A stretch of 5,584 nt of DNA from JBGPOS01 sp041488155 (GCA_041488155.1 JBGPOS010000131.1:1-5584); one strand, 5' to 3'; shown: positions 1-5,430, counted from the stretch's first letter. The notes: a model not told the origin generated them from the letters alone. Made by a program: numbers and translations.

Positions 1-392
1 AAGGTGCCGTTGATAACGTCCTTGATAAGCGTTTGGGTCCCGAGGCCGAGGGTGATGCCCACGATGCCTACGCCCGCGATCAGGGCCGAGACGTTGAGCC
101 CGAGGTTGTCGAGGACGAGAGCGGAGCCGAGGAACACGAGGAAGATCGTGAAGAGCCAGTTCAGGGTGGCGATGAGGGTTCGCGTCCGGCGTTCGACGGC
201 GGCGCGGTCTTCGATTCGGACACGGGCGGCGCTGGCGATGGCGCTATGGAGCAGGCGGTTGATGACGGTCCGAAAAACTATGAGCGCGAGGGCGAGGCCG
301 ATGACCACGCCCGCGAGCCCCGGCGCGTCGTGCTTGAACCAGTCCTTCCACTCCGCCCAAGTCGCGGGGACGAGGAAAAGGCTTTCGAGCAT
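1..392 (-). CDS. MscS-family mechanosensitive channel, N-terminal part (3' end lies outside the window)
   Basis: I translated this frame by hand: it opens with ATG at 392-390 and reads 130 codons without a stop to the window edge, so the gene is partial. MscS channels sit in the inner membrane and open under tension to release solutes during hypo-osmotic shock. Three hydrophobic segments are visible, at about residues 25-43, 72-94 and 100-118. The last is the diagnostic pore helix: Gly/Ala-rich, with GLNVSALIAGVGIVGITLGL at 98-117, then GTQTLIKDVINGT, matching the TM3 and TM3-beta-domain junction of MscS proteins. The cytoplasmic beta and alpha/beta domains are cut off. The start codon overlaps the helicase stop by one base (TGATG), so it is probably translated by coupling from the pcrA mRNA; no strong ribosome binding site of its own is visible. 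Family assignment is confident; the subfamily cannot be told from this fragment. Confidence 0.88.
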   Translation of the reverse strand, partial: MLESLFLVPATWAEWKDWFKHDAPGLAGVVIGLALALIVFRTVINRLLHSAIASAARVRIEDRAAVERRTRTLIATLNWLFTIFLVFLGSALVLDNLGLNVSALIAGVGIVGITLGLGTQTLIKDVINGT

Positions 393-2566
393 CACGCCGA
401 TTTCAGAGGGGCGAAGCTTTGCAGCAGGCGCTTGATGCCGGCGCCTTCGAAGGCCACCACGATTTCGATGTCGTTCCCGTTCGTTTGCGTGCTCACGACC
501 GTGCCAACCCCAAACTTGGGGTGCCTGACGCGGTCGCCCGCATCCCAGGCCGCGTTCGCCGGCCGGAACTCCTCGCGTGGTGGGGCGACCACTGCTTCGT
601 TGTAGGACCGTGGTCCAGCCGAACCGTGCGTTCGCAACAGGTGCCTCGGGATATCGGCCAGGAAGCGCGAAGCCGGGTTCGATGACTGGCCGCCCATGAG
701 GTAGCGACGGTAGGCGCGCGAGAGGTAGAGCGCATCCTTTGCTCGGGTGATGCCGACGTAGGCCAGCCGGCGCTCCTCTTCCATCTGGCGGGGGTCGTCG
801 AAAGAGCGGATATGAGGGAGCACCCCCTCTTCCATACCAACAAGAAAGACGGCCGGGAACTCGAGACCCTTGGCCGCGTGCAATGTAATAAGGGTGACGG
901 CGTCGACGGCCTCGTTCATCTCGTCGACATCGCTCACGAGCGAGACGTCGTGGAGGAAGGTCCCGAGGTCGCTGGCTTCTCCGCCGACCTCTTCGTACTG
1001 GCTCATTACAGAGCGGAGCTGAAGGATGTTCTCGAGGCGCTCCTCGGCTTCCGGGTCGCCCTCGCGGATGTACTGGACATAGGCGGTGGCCGAAAGGACC
1101 GCGTCGAGGACCTCGCCGAGCGGCGCGGCCCGCGACTTCCTCATGGTTTCGAGCGCTGCCATGAACGCCCGCACTGCGGACGCTGAGCGTCCGGCGATAC
1201 CATCCACGACACCTCGCCCGGCCGCTTCAACGGCGTCCCACAACGCAAGGCCATGCCGGCTGGCATAGTCGCGCAGACGTTCGATCGTGCGGTCGCCGAT
1301 ACCACGCGCCGGGACGTTGATGACACGCAGAAGGCTGGCCTCGTCGAGGCGGTTGTAGGTCAGCCGGAGGTAGGCGACGAGGTCCTTGATCTCGCGCCGC
1401 TGGTAGAAGCGGACGCCCCCGACCAGCCGATAGGGGATGCGGTGGCGGACAAGGGCCTCTTCCAGGGGCCGCGATTGGGCGTTCGTCCGATACATCACCG
1501 CGCAATCGCTGTAGCGAGCCCCGGCGCGCGACAATCGTGAAACTTCGCTGGCGACGAATTCGCCCTCCTCGTCGTCGTTGTAGGCCTCGTAGGTGCTGAT
1601 GAGTTCGCCGCCCGAGCGCTCCGTGAAGAGTGTGCGTTCGTGGCGGTCGGGGTTGCGTGCGATGACGGCGTCGGCTGCCTCCAGGATCGGCTTCGTCGAG
1701 CGGTAATTCTGCTCCAGGAGGAAGACCGTGCAGTCGGGGAAGTCTCGTTCGAAGTAGCGCACGTTGCGGACGTCGGCCGAGCGCCAGGAGTAGATGCCCT
1801 GGTCGGGGTCTCCGACCACGACGATGTTGCGATGGACCGAGGCAAGTTGGCGAGCCAGGACGTACTGCGCGGGGTTCGTGTCCTGGAACTCGTCGACCAT
1901 GACGTGGAGGTAGCGGCCGGCGTACTTTTCGAGCGTCTCCGCGGAATCGCGGAAGAGACGGACCGCCTCGGTGAGAAGGTCGTCGAAGTCAAGCGCCGAA
2001 GCGGCTTTCAACCCGGCGTCGTACTTGACGAAGGCCCGCGCCACCACCTCCTCGAAGTAGTTCTTGACACGCCGGGCGTATTCGTCGGGAACAATCATCT
2101 CGCTCTTGGCGTTCGAAATTGCAGAAAGGACGGCGCGAGGGGCGAATCGCCGGGGATCAACGTGGAGGTCTTCGAGCACACGCTTCATGAGCGCCACCTG
2201 GTCCGCGTCGTCATAGACGACGAAGTCGGAGTTGATGCCGATGGCCTTGCCTTCGATGCGGAGCCAGCGGGCGCACATCGCGTGGAACGTGCCGAGATTG
2301 AGGTCCTTGGCGTCTTCTCCGAGGAGGCGCGAGGCCCGTTCGCGCATCTCGCGAGCAGCCTTGTTGGTGAAGGTGACGGCCAGGATGCGCCAGGGCGGGA
2401 TGCGCTTCTCGCGCACGAGGTAGGCGATGCGGTGGGTGATCACCCGTGTCTTACCGCTGCCCGGCCCGGCGAGGATGAGCATCGGGCCTTCGCCGTGCGT
2501 CACGGCAGCCAGTTGGGCGGGGTTCAGCCCTTCAACAATGGCGGGGAGGGGCTCCGTGGACGTCAT
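392..2566 (-). CDS. pcrA: ATP-dependent 3'-5' DNA helicase, PcrA/UvrD type (superfamily 1A)
   Basis: This 724-residue protein is the normal length for PcrA/UvrD, which unwinds DNA in nucleotide excision and mismatch repair, strips RecA from DNA and handles replication-transcription conflicts in the cytoplasm. All SF1A motifs are present in order: Q motif LNPAQLAAV (14-22), Walker A AGPGSGKT (33-40), Ia AVTFTNKAA (63-71), Ib LGTFHAM (91-97), Walker B VDEFQDTN (224-231), III VVGDPDQGIYSWRSAD (250-265), IV EQNYRST (285-291), V TLHAAKGLEF (561-570) and VI EERRLAYVGITRAK (597-610). The C-terminus, GDRVRHPKFGVGTVV (677-691) onward, is the Tudor-like domain by which PcrA/UvrD contacts RNA polymerase. 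Motif III has Gly257 and Ser263 where Ser and Gly are usual, a small variation. The ATG at 2566 has no clear ribosome binding site; a TAGACT box six bases upstream suggests a leaderless mRNA. mscS follows with a one-base overlap. Whether it is called pcrA or uvrD is a naming choice. Confidence 0.96.
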   Translation of the reverse strand: MTSTEPLPAIVEGLNPAQLAAVTHGEGPMLILAGPGSGKTRVITHRIAYLVREKRIPPWRILAVTFTNKAAREMRERASRLLGEDAKDLNLGTFHAMCARWLRIEGKAIGINSDFVVYDDADQVALMKRVLEDLHVDPRRFAPRAVLSAISNAKSEMIVPDEYARRVKNYFEEVVARAFVKYDAGLKAASALDFDDLLTEAVRLFRDSAETLEKYAGRYLHVMVDEFQDTNPAQYVLARQLASVHRNIVVVGDPDQGIYSWRSADVRNVRYFERDFPDCTVFLLEQNYRSTKPILEAADAVIARNPDRHERTLFTERSGGELISTYEAYNDDEEGEFVASEVSRLSRAGARYSDCAVMYRTNAQSRPLEEALVRHRIPYRLVGGVRFYQRREIKDLVAYLRLTYNRLDEASLLRVINVPARGIGDRTIERLRDYASRHGLALWDAVEAAGRGVVDGIAGRSASAVRAFMAALETMRKSRAAPLGEVLDAVLSATAYVQYIREGDPEAEERLENILQLRSVMSQYEEVGGEASDLGTFLHDVSLVSDVDEMNEAVDAVTLITLHAAKGLEFPAVFLVGMEEGVLPHIRSFDDPRQMEEERRLAYVGITRAKDALYLSRAYRRYLMGGQSSNPASRFLADIPRHLLRTHGSAGPRSYNEAVVAPPREEFRPANAAWDAGDRVRHPKFGVGTVVSTQTNGNDIEIVVAFEGAGIKRLLQSFAPLKSA

Positions 2567-2572
2567 CCGACG

Positions 2573-2581
2573 AGTCTAACA
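2573..2581 (-). promoter_or_regulatory. Predicted extended -10 promoter of the pcrA-mscS operon, leaderless geometry
   Basis: On the minus strand the sequence reads TGTTAGACT, an extended -10 (TGn plus TAGACT, 4 of 6 matches to TATAAT). Its last base is separated by six bases from the pcrA ATG, so transcription would start at or next to the A of the ATG. The absence of a Shine-Dalgarno sequence before pcrA agrees with a leaderless message. No -35 hexamer is visible at 16-18 bases upstream. Inference from spacing and sequence only. Confidence 0.45.
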
Positions 2582-2595
2582 TCTGATAAAGGAGT

Positions 2596-2665
2596 TGAGT
2601 GGTTTCGAGGAACGCGCAAGACTCACGATGATATACTCAGGTGAGTCATAGCTTCGCTCCACTCA
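2596..2665. repeat. Cluster of five ACTCA/TGAGT half-sites, candidate operator
   Basis: The pentamer ACTCA or its complement TGAGT occurs at 2596-2600, 2621-2625, 2635-2639, 2642-2646 and 2661-2665. Two arrangements stand out: a perfect 7-base inverted repeat GACTCAC (2620-2626) / GTGAGTC (2641-2647) with arms 21 bases apart start to start, about two helical turns; and a tight ACTCA-GG-TGAGT palindrome at 2635-2646. Both overlap the -10 box (2632-2637) and expected start of the zinc-ribbon gene, so a bound dimer would block that promoter. No known regulator is recognised; it does not resemble a LexA box. Confidence 0.4.
2629..2637 (+). promoter_or_regulatory. Predicted extended -10 promoter of the zinc-ribbon membrane protein gene
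   Basis: The sequence TGATATACT is an extended -10 element (TGn followed by TATACT, 5 of 6 matches to TATAAT). Transcription would begin near 2644, which lies downstream of the GTG at 2641 and upstream of the ATG at 2683; this is one reason for choosing the later start. No -35 hexamer is seen, which extended -10 promoters often lack. The same nine-base pattern recurs at 4810 and 5459. Confidence 0.55.
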
Positions 2666-2667
2666 TT

Positions 2668-2674
2668 GAGGAGA
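2668..2674 (+). promoter_or_regulatory. Ribosome binding site that fixes the start at 2683
   Basis: The purine-rich stretch GAGGAGA lies eight bases before the ATG at 2683, an ideal Shine-Dalgarno distance. The alternative GTG at 2641 has no comparable site and would fall before the predicted transcription start. Confidence 0.7.
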
Positions 2675-2682
2675 AGAGGTTG

Positions 2683-3309
2683 ATGTATCTCGTGTCGTGG
2701 CCAGGCGGCTCCTGGGAAGCGACCCTCAAGGGCGCCGGCGCAGTGGTGGTGGTCTACATCGCTGCCCTGTGGCTGACCACGATCTTCTGGACGTACCGCG
2801 ACATCCGTCAGCGCAGCCGCGACCCCATCGTCCAATTCGTTGCCGTGCTTCTCGTGTTGTTGTTCTTCCTGCCAGGGCTCTGGGTCTACCAGATCCTGCG
2901 GCCTCGTTACACCCTCAGCGAACTTTACGAACGCTCACTCGAAGAAGAGGCCTTGCTGCAGGAGCTGGAAGACCAGAAGGTCTGCTCAACGTGCAAACGG
3001 CGGGTCCGCGATGATTTCTTGATCTGCCCGTCGTGCAGAACGCAGTTGAAAGAGCTCTGCCAGAGCTGCAGCAGGCCGCTCAGTTACGCCTGGGTCGCCT
3101 GCCCCTACTGTGGGGTGGAGAAGCCCCCACGTGCGCCTGCGGTCCCACGTCCAATGCGTGCAGCTGCGGGGGCAGGCCAGCCCCCACCCGCCCGAACCGC
3201 ACAGGTTCGAGCGGCGCCAGCAGCGGCGCAGCCACCCCAGACCTTTGGTTCGCGGCCGGCTCGTCTGGGCACGGACGAACCGCCCATGATCGACGCCACA
3301 GCGGACTGA
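2683..3309 (+). CDS. Membrane-anchored double zinc-ribbon protein, function unknown
   Basis: From the ATG at 2683 the product is 208 residues; an in-frame GTG at 2641 would add 14 but lacks a ribosome binding site. Two hydrophobic helices are visible at about 16-38 and 48-71, followed by a charged, probably helical stretch (77-99, rich in Glu and Leu). Two zinc ribbons come next: C101/C104 with C115/C118 and C126/C129 with C140/C143 (CSTC, CPSC, CQSC, CPYCG), the double-zinc-ribbon pattern. The tail from about 147 is Pro/Ala/Arg-rich and probably disordered. The motif CPSC...CQSCxRPL...CPYCG is typical of small bacterial zinc-ribbon proteins, often of unknown role; such ribbons usually bind proteins or nucleic acids. 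The topology and ligand are inferred. It is divergently transcribed from pcrA and convergent with the DRTGG gene, so it appears to be a single-gene transcription unit. The real-gene call is strong, the function is not known. Confidence 0.88.
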   Translation: MYLVSWPGGSWEATLKGAGAVVVVYIAALWLTTIFWTYRDIRQRSRDPIVQFVAVLLVLLFFLPGLWVYQILRPRYTLSELYERSLEEEALLQELEDQKVCSTCKRRVRDDFLICPSCRTQLKELCQSCSRPLSYAWVACPYCGVEKPPRAPAVPRPMRAAAGAGQPPPARTAQVRAAPAAAQPPQTFGSRPARLGTDEPPMIDATAD

Positions 3310-3355
3310 CTCGACTACTGTCGTTCGTCGTGCCGGGTTGACGGTGGGGCGCCGC

Positions 3356-4231
3356 TCAGAGCGAGAGGGCCGCGAAGAGGGGCGTTCGCTCCAGCAGTTC
3401 GCACATGCGGTCGAGCTTGGCCTCCCCCTGGAAGCGGGTGCGATCGAAGATGCCTTCGAGAGCGATGACGGTGTTCTCCGTGTCGGTGCGCGACAGCAGC
3501 ACCGGTACGCCCTGCGCCTGGGCGGCGTCGAAGAGGTAGTCGGAGGGCGCCCGGCCGCCCGTGAGAATGAGGCAGGCCGGGTCTGCCTGCATGGCGGCGA
3601 GGTGCATGTCGGTCTTGTCGAACCGAACTACCACAGCCTTCGAGCTGAACCGCCGGAAATAGGGCTGGCCTGCGTCGGAGGCGATGGGCGCGATCACGAG
3701 ATGGTCGCAGGTGGAATCCTGTTCATCGCCCTCGACAATCACTTCGGCGTTCAGCAACGTCCGCGCCTCGGCCACCGAAAAGCCGGCCAGCCGCCGATCC
3801 TCGGCGATCACGGCCATGGGAATGCCGCCGATCGGTGAAGCGGCAGGGGAGCCGACAGGCACGTCCGTGGCGACGATCGCAGCGGGAGCCAGGCCGTCCG
3901 GCAATGAAGCGGGCGGTGCGCCGCGCTCGACGAGCACCACCTCCGCCGCGGCGAGGCCGGCGAACGACGAGAAGCCCGCTTCCACGACGACGATCGCAGT
4001 GCCGCCGGGATCCGTGATCGCCGCAGGAGCGAGCGGCGATGCAGGGCTTCCCGGGACAAACGCGAGCGATGCGAAGTATGCGGCGTCCTCAGCGGGCCGT
4101 TCGCCCTCGGGCCCTTCGGCGCGCACCAGTCGCACGGGACGGCCAAGGTAGGCGTAGTGACGGGCGATGGCAGCGGCAACCCCGGTCTTTCCTCCACCCG
4201 AAAAGCGCGAAGTGACTACGACAAGCGACAC
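3356..4231 (-). CDS. P-loop (BioD-like) and DRTGG-domain protein
   Basis: The preferred start is the GTG at 4231-4229, giving 291 residues: a GAGGA ribosome binding site lies eight bases upstream, and the similarity to P-loop proteins begins at once (VSLVVVTSRFSGGGKTG). A frame open to 4411 would overlap queD and adds 60 low-complexity residues. The N-terminal part resembles the dethiobiotin-synthetase-like domain found at the N-terminus of some phosphotransacetylases, with a P-loop at about 9-16, a hydrophobic strand VVVEAGFS (81-88) in the Walker B position, and IAEDRRLAGFSVAEARTLL (142-160) as the linker typical of that family. Residues about 158-262 form a DRTGG domain (RFDKTD at 203-208, LILTGGRAPS at 221-230, GVPVLL at 241-246), thought to be a regulatory or ligand-binding module. 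No phosphotransacetylase catalytic domain follows; the stop at 3358-3356 comes soon after. The P-loop is unusual: Arg9 stands where Gly or Ala normally begins GxxxxGKT. The reaction is unknown; an ATP-binding sensor is plausible. Confidence 0.85.
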   Translation of the reverse strand: MSLVVVTSRFSGGGKTGVAAAIARHYAYLGRPVRLVRAEGPEGERPAEDAAYFASLAFVPGSPASPLAPAAITDPGGTAIVVVEAGFSSFAGLAAAEVVLVERGAPPASLPDGLAPAAIVATDVPVGSPAASPIGGIPMAVIAEDRRLAGFSVAEARTLLNAEVIVEGDEQDSTCDHLVIAPIASDAGQPYFRRFSSKAVVVRFDKTDMHLAAMQADPACLILTGGRAPSDYLFDAAQAQGVPVLLSRTDTENTVIALEGIFDRTRFQGEAKLDRMCELLERTPLFAALSL

Positions 4232-4239
4232 CTGGCCCG

Positions 4240-4244
4240 TCCTC
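4240..4244 (-). promoter_or_regulatory. Ribosome binding site of the P-loop/DRTGG gene, abutting a GC hairpin
   Basis: Minus-strand GAGGA lies eight bases before the GTG at 4231 and decides that start over upstream in-frame codons. The immediately preceding bases 4259-4245 form GGCGCC-GGT-GGCGCC, which can fold as a six-pair, three-base-loop hairpin that ends right next to the GAGGA. Confidence 0.6.
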
Positions 4245-4266
4245 GGCGCCACCGGCGCCCGCGTCG

Positions 4267-4295
4267 ATTGTGGCGAAGGTGCGGGATTGCAGCAA
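4267..4295 (-). promoter_or_regulatory. Possible promoter of the P-loop/DRTGG gene
   Basis: On the minus strand TTGCTG (4295-4290) and CACAAT (4272-4267) are separated by 17 bases, matching the consensus at 3 of 6 and 4 of 6 positions. A start near 4260 would leave a leader of about 29 bases containing the GGCGCC hairpin. The match is weak, and other placements in the 4232-4344 gap cannot be excluded. Confidence 0.25.
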
Positions 4296-4332
4296 CACGT
4301 AATCTGCTGCGGGCCGAATGCGCCCGGTCGGC

Positions 4333-4338
4333 TAGGAT
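4333..4338 (+). promoter_or_regulatory. TAGGAT box before queD: -10 of a leaderless promoter and/or ribosome binding site
   Basis: TAGGAT matches TATAAT at 4 of 6 positions and ends six bases before the ATG at 4345, the same spacing as at pcrA, as in leaderless transcripts. The contained AGGA (4334-4337) is also a plausible Shine-Dalgarno sequence, seven bases from the same ATG. The two readings are exclusive for a single transcript and cannot be settled from sequence. Either reading favours 4345 over the in-frame ATG at 4339. Confidence 0.4.
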
Positions 4339-4344
4339 ATGCCC

Positions 4345-4830
4345 ATGGCACCGATCCGGCGCGTTTCTGTCGAACGTAACCGCCTCCGCTTCGCGGCCGC
4401 CCACTTCGCAACCTTCCACGGCGACTGCGAGCCGCTCCACGGCCACAACTACGATGTCATCGTTGAGCTCGAAGGCGAGCTCACCAGCGACTCCTGGGTT
4501 TGGGATTTCGGGGACCTTAAGCGCGCCGCGAAGGCAGTCGTCGATGCCCTGGACCACAAGTTCATCCTTCAGCGGGACAGTCGCGTCCTCACGATCGTCG
4601 AGGAGCCGGGGTCGTGGACGGTGGCCTTCGGAGATCGCAGCTACTCCTTCCCGACGAGCGACGTGGTCGCCTTGCCGATCGACAACTCCACCGCGGAGCG
4701 GATCGCTGAGTGGGTTTCGGGCCAGCTCGCGGCCTATCTCGCGGCGCAGGGCGGGAAGAACCTCCGGCGTCTGACAGTCGGGATCGAAGAAATGCCGGGC
4801 CAAACCGGCTGGTATACTGTTGACCTGTGA
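4345..4830 (+). CDS. queD: 6-carboxytetrahydropterin synthase, QueD / PTPS family
   Basis: QueD converts dihydroneopterin triphosphate to 6-carboxytetrahydropterin, the second step towards preQ0, queuosine and related 7-deazapurines, in the cytoplasm. From the ATG at 4345 the protein has 161 residues. Zinc ligands are His20 (FAAAHF), His32 and His34, and the catalytic Cys28 is in CEPLHGHNY, the CxxxHGH spacing associated with QueD rather than the longer CxxxxxHGH of animal PTPS. DFGDLK (54-59), LDHKFIL (69-75) and the substrate-binding glutamate pair E148/E149 of GIEEMPG also fit. It is longer than the usual about 120-residue QueD because of extra sequence around 80-110. No queC, queE, queF or folE is in view, so the pathway is inferred from the family alone. 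It is divergent from the DRTGG gene, with 54 bases to the cysteine-rich gene downstream. A pterin role outside queuosine is the main alternative. Confidence 0.9.
   Translation: MAPIRRVSVERNRLRFAAAHFATFHGDCEPLHGHNYDVIVELEGELTSDSWVWDFGDLKRAAKAVVDALDHKFILQRDSRVLTIVEEPGSWTVAFGDRSYSFPTSDVVALPIDNSTAERIAEWVSGQLAAYLAAQGGKNLRRLTVGIEEMPGQTGWYTVDL
4810..4818 (+). promoter_or_regulatory. Predicted extended -10 promoter of the cysteine-rich protein gene, inside the end of queD
   Basis: TGGTATACT is an extended -10 element (TGn plus TATACT) lying in the last codons of queD. A start near 4825 would give a leader of about 60 bases before the ATG at 4885. There is no recognisable -35. Some of these bases encode the conserved end of QueD (GWYTVDL), so chance is possible, but the box is identical in its key bases to those at 2629 and 5459. 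Confidence 0.45.
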
Positions 4831-4843
4831 CTCGCGATTCCGA

Positions 4844-4858
4844 GCGCGCCGGGCGCGC
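4844..4858 (+). terminator. GC-rich hairpin between queD and the cysteine-rich gene (weak terminator or leader hairpin)
   Basis: GCGCGC (4844-4849), loop CGG, GCGCGC (4853-4858) is a perfect six-pair stem, followed after GG by only three T (4861-4863). It begins 13 bases after the queD stop. The short T run argues for an inefficient terminator. If transcription starts at 4810-4818, the same hairpin sits in the leader of the next gene. Confidence 0.35.
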
Positions 4859-4874
4859 GGTTTGGCGATCAGCT

Positions 4875-4879
4875 GGAGG
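4875..4879 (+). promoter_or_regulatory. Ribosome binding site fixing the start at 4885
   Basis: GGAGG lies five bases before the ATG at 4885, an acceptable distance, but only two bases before the in-frame TTG at 4882, which is too close. The start is therefore the ATG. Confidence 0.7.
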
Positions 4880-4884
4880 CCTTG

Positions 4885-5430
4885 ATGCAGTTGGATTGGG
4901 ACAAGGCGATCAACGAGATCCTGGCCGAGAAAATGGCCTGCCAGGGTTGCAATGCGTTGGGCGACGAGATGGTCGTCGGGTTCACGCGCAACGCGGCCGC
5001 GGCCGAATTCGCTATGCGTTGTCGCGACTGCGCCGACAAGACTGATTGCGACGCTCGCAAGCTGGTTGTGGTTTGCGACGCATGCGCCCGCACCTACCGG
5101 GTCAACGGCCAGAAGATGGACGAGACCGGCATGATGTCGATCATGCTCGACGAGTGCCGCCATAACCTCGAGGAGTCGATTGACTACCTCGCCGGCTACT
5201 GGAAGGAAGACACGGAAGTCGAGTTCGAGGACATGTCGCGGCGGCTGGATGAAGTCGACCCGGAGCTGTTCAAGGAAGAGGACGGCTGGCGGATCCGGCT
5301 CGAAGAGGAGTACGTCCAGCTTCACAAATGGTTCCGGGAGCACCACAGGCCAGTGCCGGATCCGGGCTGGCGGAGCCAATACGTCGAGGACGTGATCAGC
5401 CTCGGCTACACGACCCTGCTGGGCGACTGA
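4885..5430 (+). CDS. Cysteine-rich soluble protein of unknown function, predicted metal-binding
   Basis: I do not recognise this 181-residue protein. The N-terminal half carries three CxxC pairs, C19/C22 (CQGC), C46/C49 (CRDC) and C64/C67 (CDAC), plus single C55 and C91. Such spacing suggests one or two zinc sites; an iron-sulfur site is an alternative. The C-terminal half (about 92-181) has no CxxC, is acidic and looks helical, rich in Glu, Asp, Trp and aromatic residues (for example YLAGYWKEDTEVEFEDMS), ending ISLGYTTLLGD. There is no signal peptide or membrane helix, so it is probably cytoplasmic. It is preceded by a good ribosome binding site, uses codons like its neighbours, and its stop is followed 48 bases later by tRNA-Gly. 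Position after queD could mean co-transcription, but a separate promoter is predicted, so a functional link to queuosine is only a possibility. Confidence is for a real gene; function is unassigned. Confidence 0.85.
   Translation: MQLDWDKAINEILAEKMACQGCNALGDEMVVGFTRNAAAAEFAMRCRDCADKTDCDARKLVVVCDACARTYRVNGQKMDETGMMSIMLDECRHNLEESIDYLAGYWKEDTEVEFEDMSRRLDEVDPELFKEEDGWRIRLEEEYVQLHKWFREHHRPVPDPGWRSQYVEDVISLGYTTLLGD

Noticed and set aside
33..605. Plus-strand acidic open frame of 190 codons at the left edge
   Set aside because: It is antisense to mscS and the 3' end of pcrA; its Glu/Asp/Gly-rich composition is what the complement of Leu/Val/Ala/Arg-rich coding DNA gives.
2567..2640. LexA/SOS box upstream of pcrA
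   Set aside because: Neither CTGT-N8-ACAG nor CGAACnnnnGTTCG can be found in the gap.
1640..2644. Plus-strand open frame of 334 codons antisense to pcrA
   Set aside because: Shadow of a complete helicase gene with every SF1A motif; no domain or ribosome binding site seen.
3168..3185. GGGGGC-N6-GCCCCC hairpin
   Set aside because: It lies inside the Pro/Ala-rich coding tail of the zinc-ribbon gene and is explained by Pro and Gly codons.
3310..3355. Intrinsic terminator between the convergent genes
   Set aside because: Only a four-pair stem (CGAC-TACT-GTCG) is visible with no T run, so no terminator is called.
4232..4411. N-terminal extension of the P-loop/DRTGG protein to 4411
   Set aside because: It would overlap queD head to head, is Pro/Arg-rich without similarity to the family, and the GTG at 4231 has a proper ribosome binding site.
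4216..5379. Long minus-strand open frame of 387 codons across queD and the cysteine-rich gene
   Set aside because: It lies antisense to queD, whose zinc and catalytic motifs are unmistakable, and to a gene with a good ribosome binding site; no domain is recognisable, and GC-rich genes often leave such open antisense frames.
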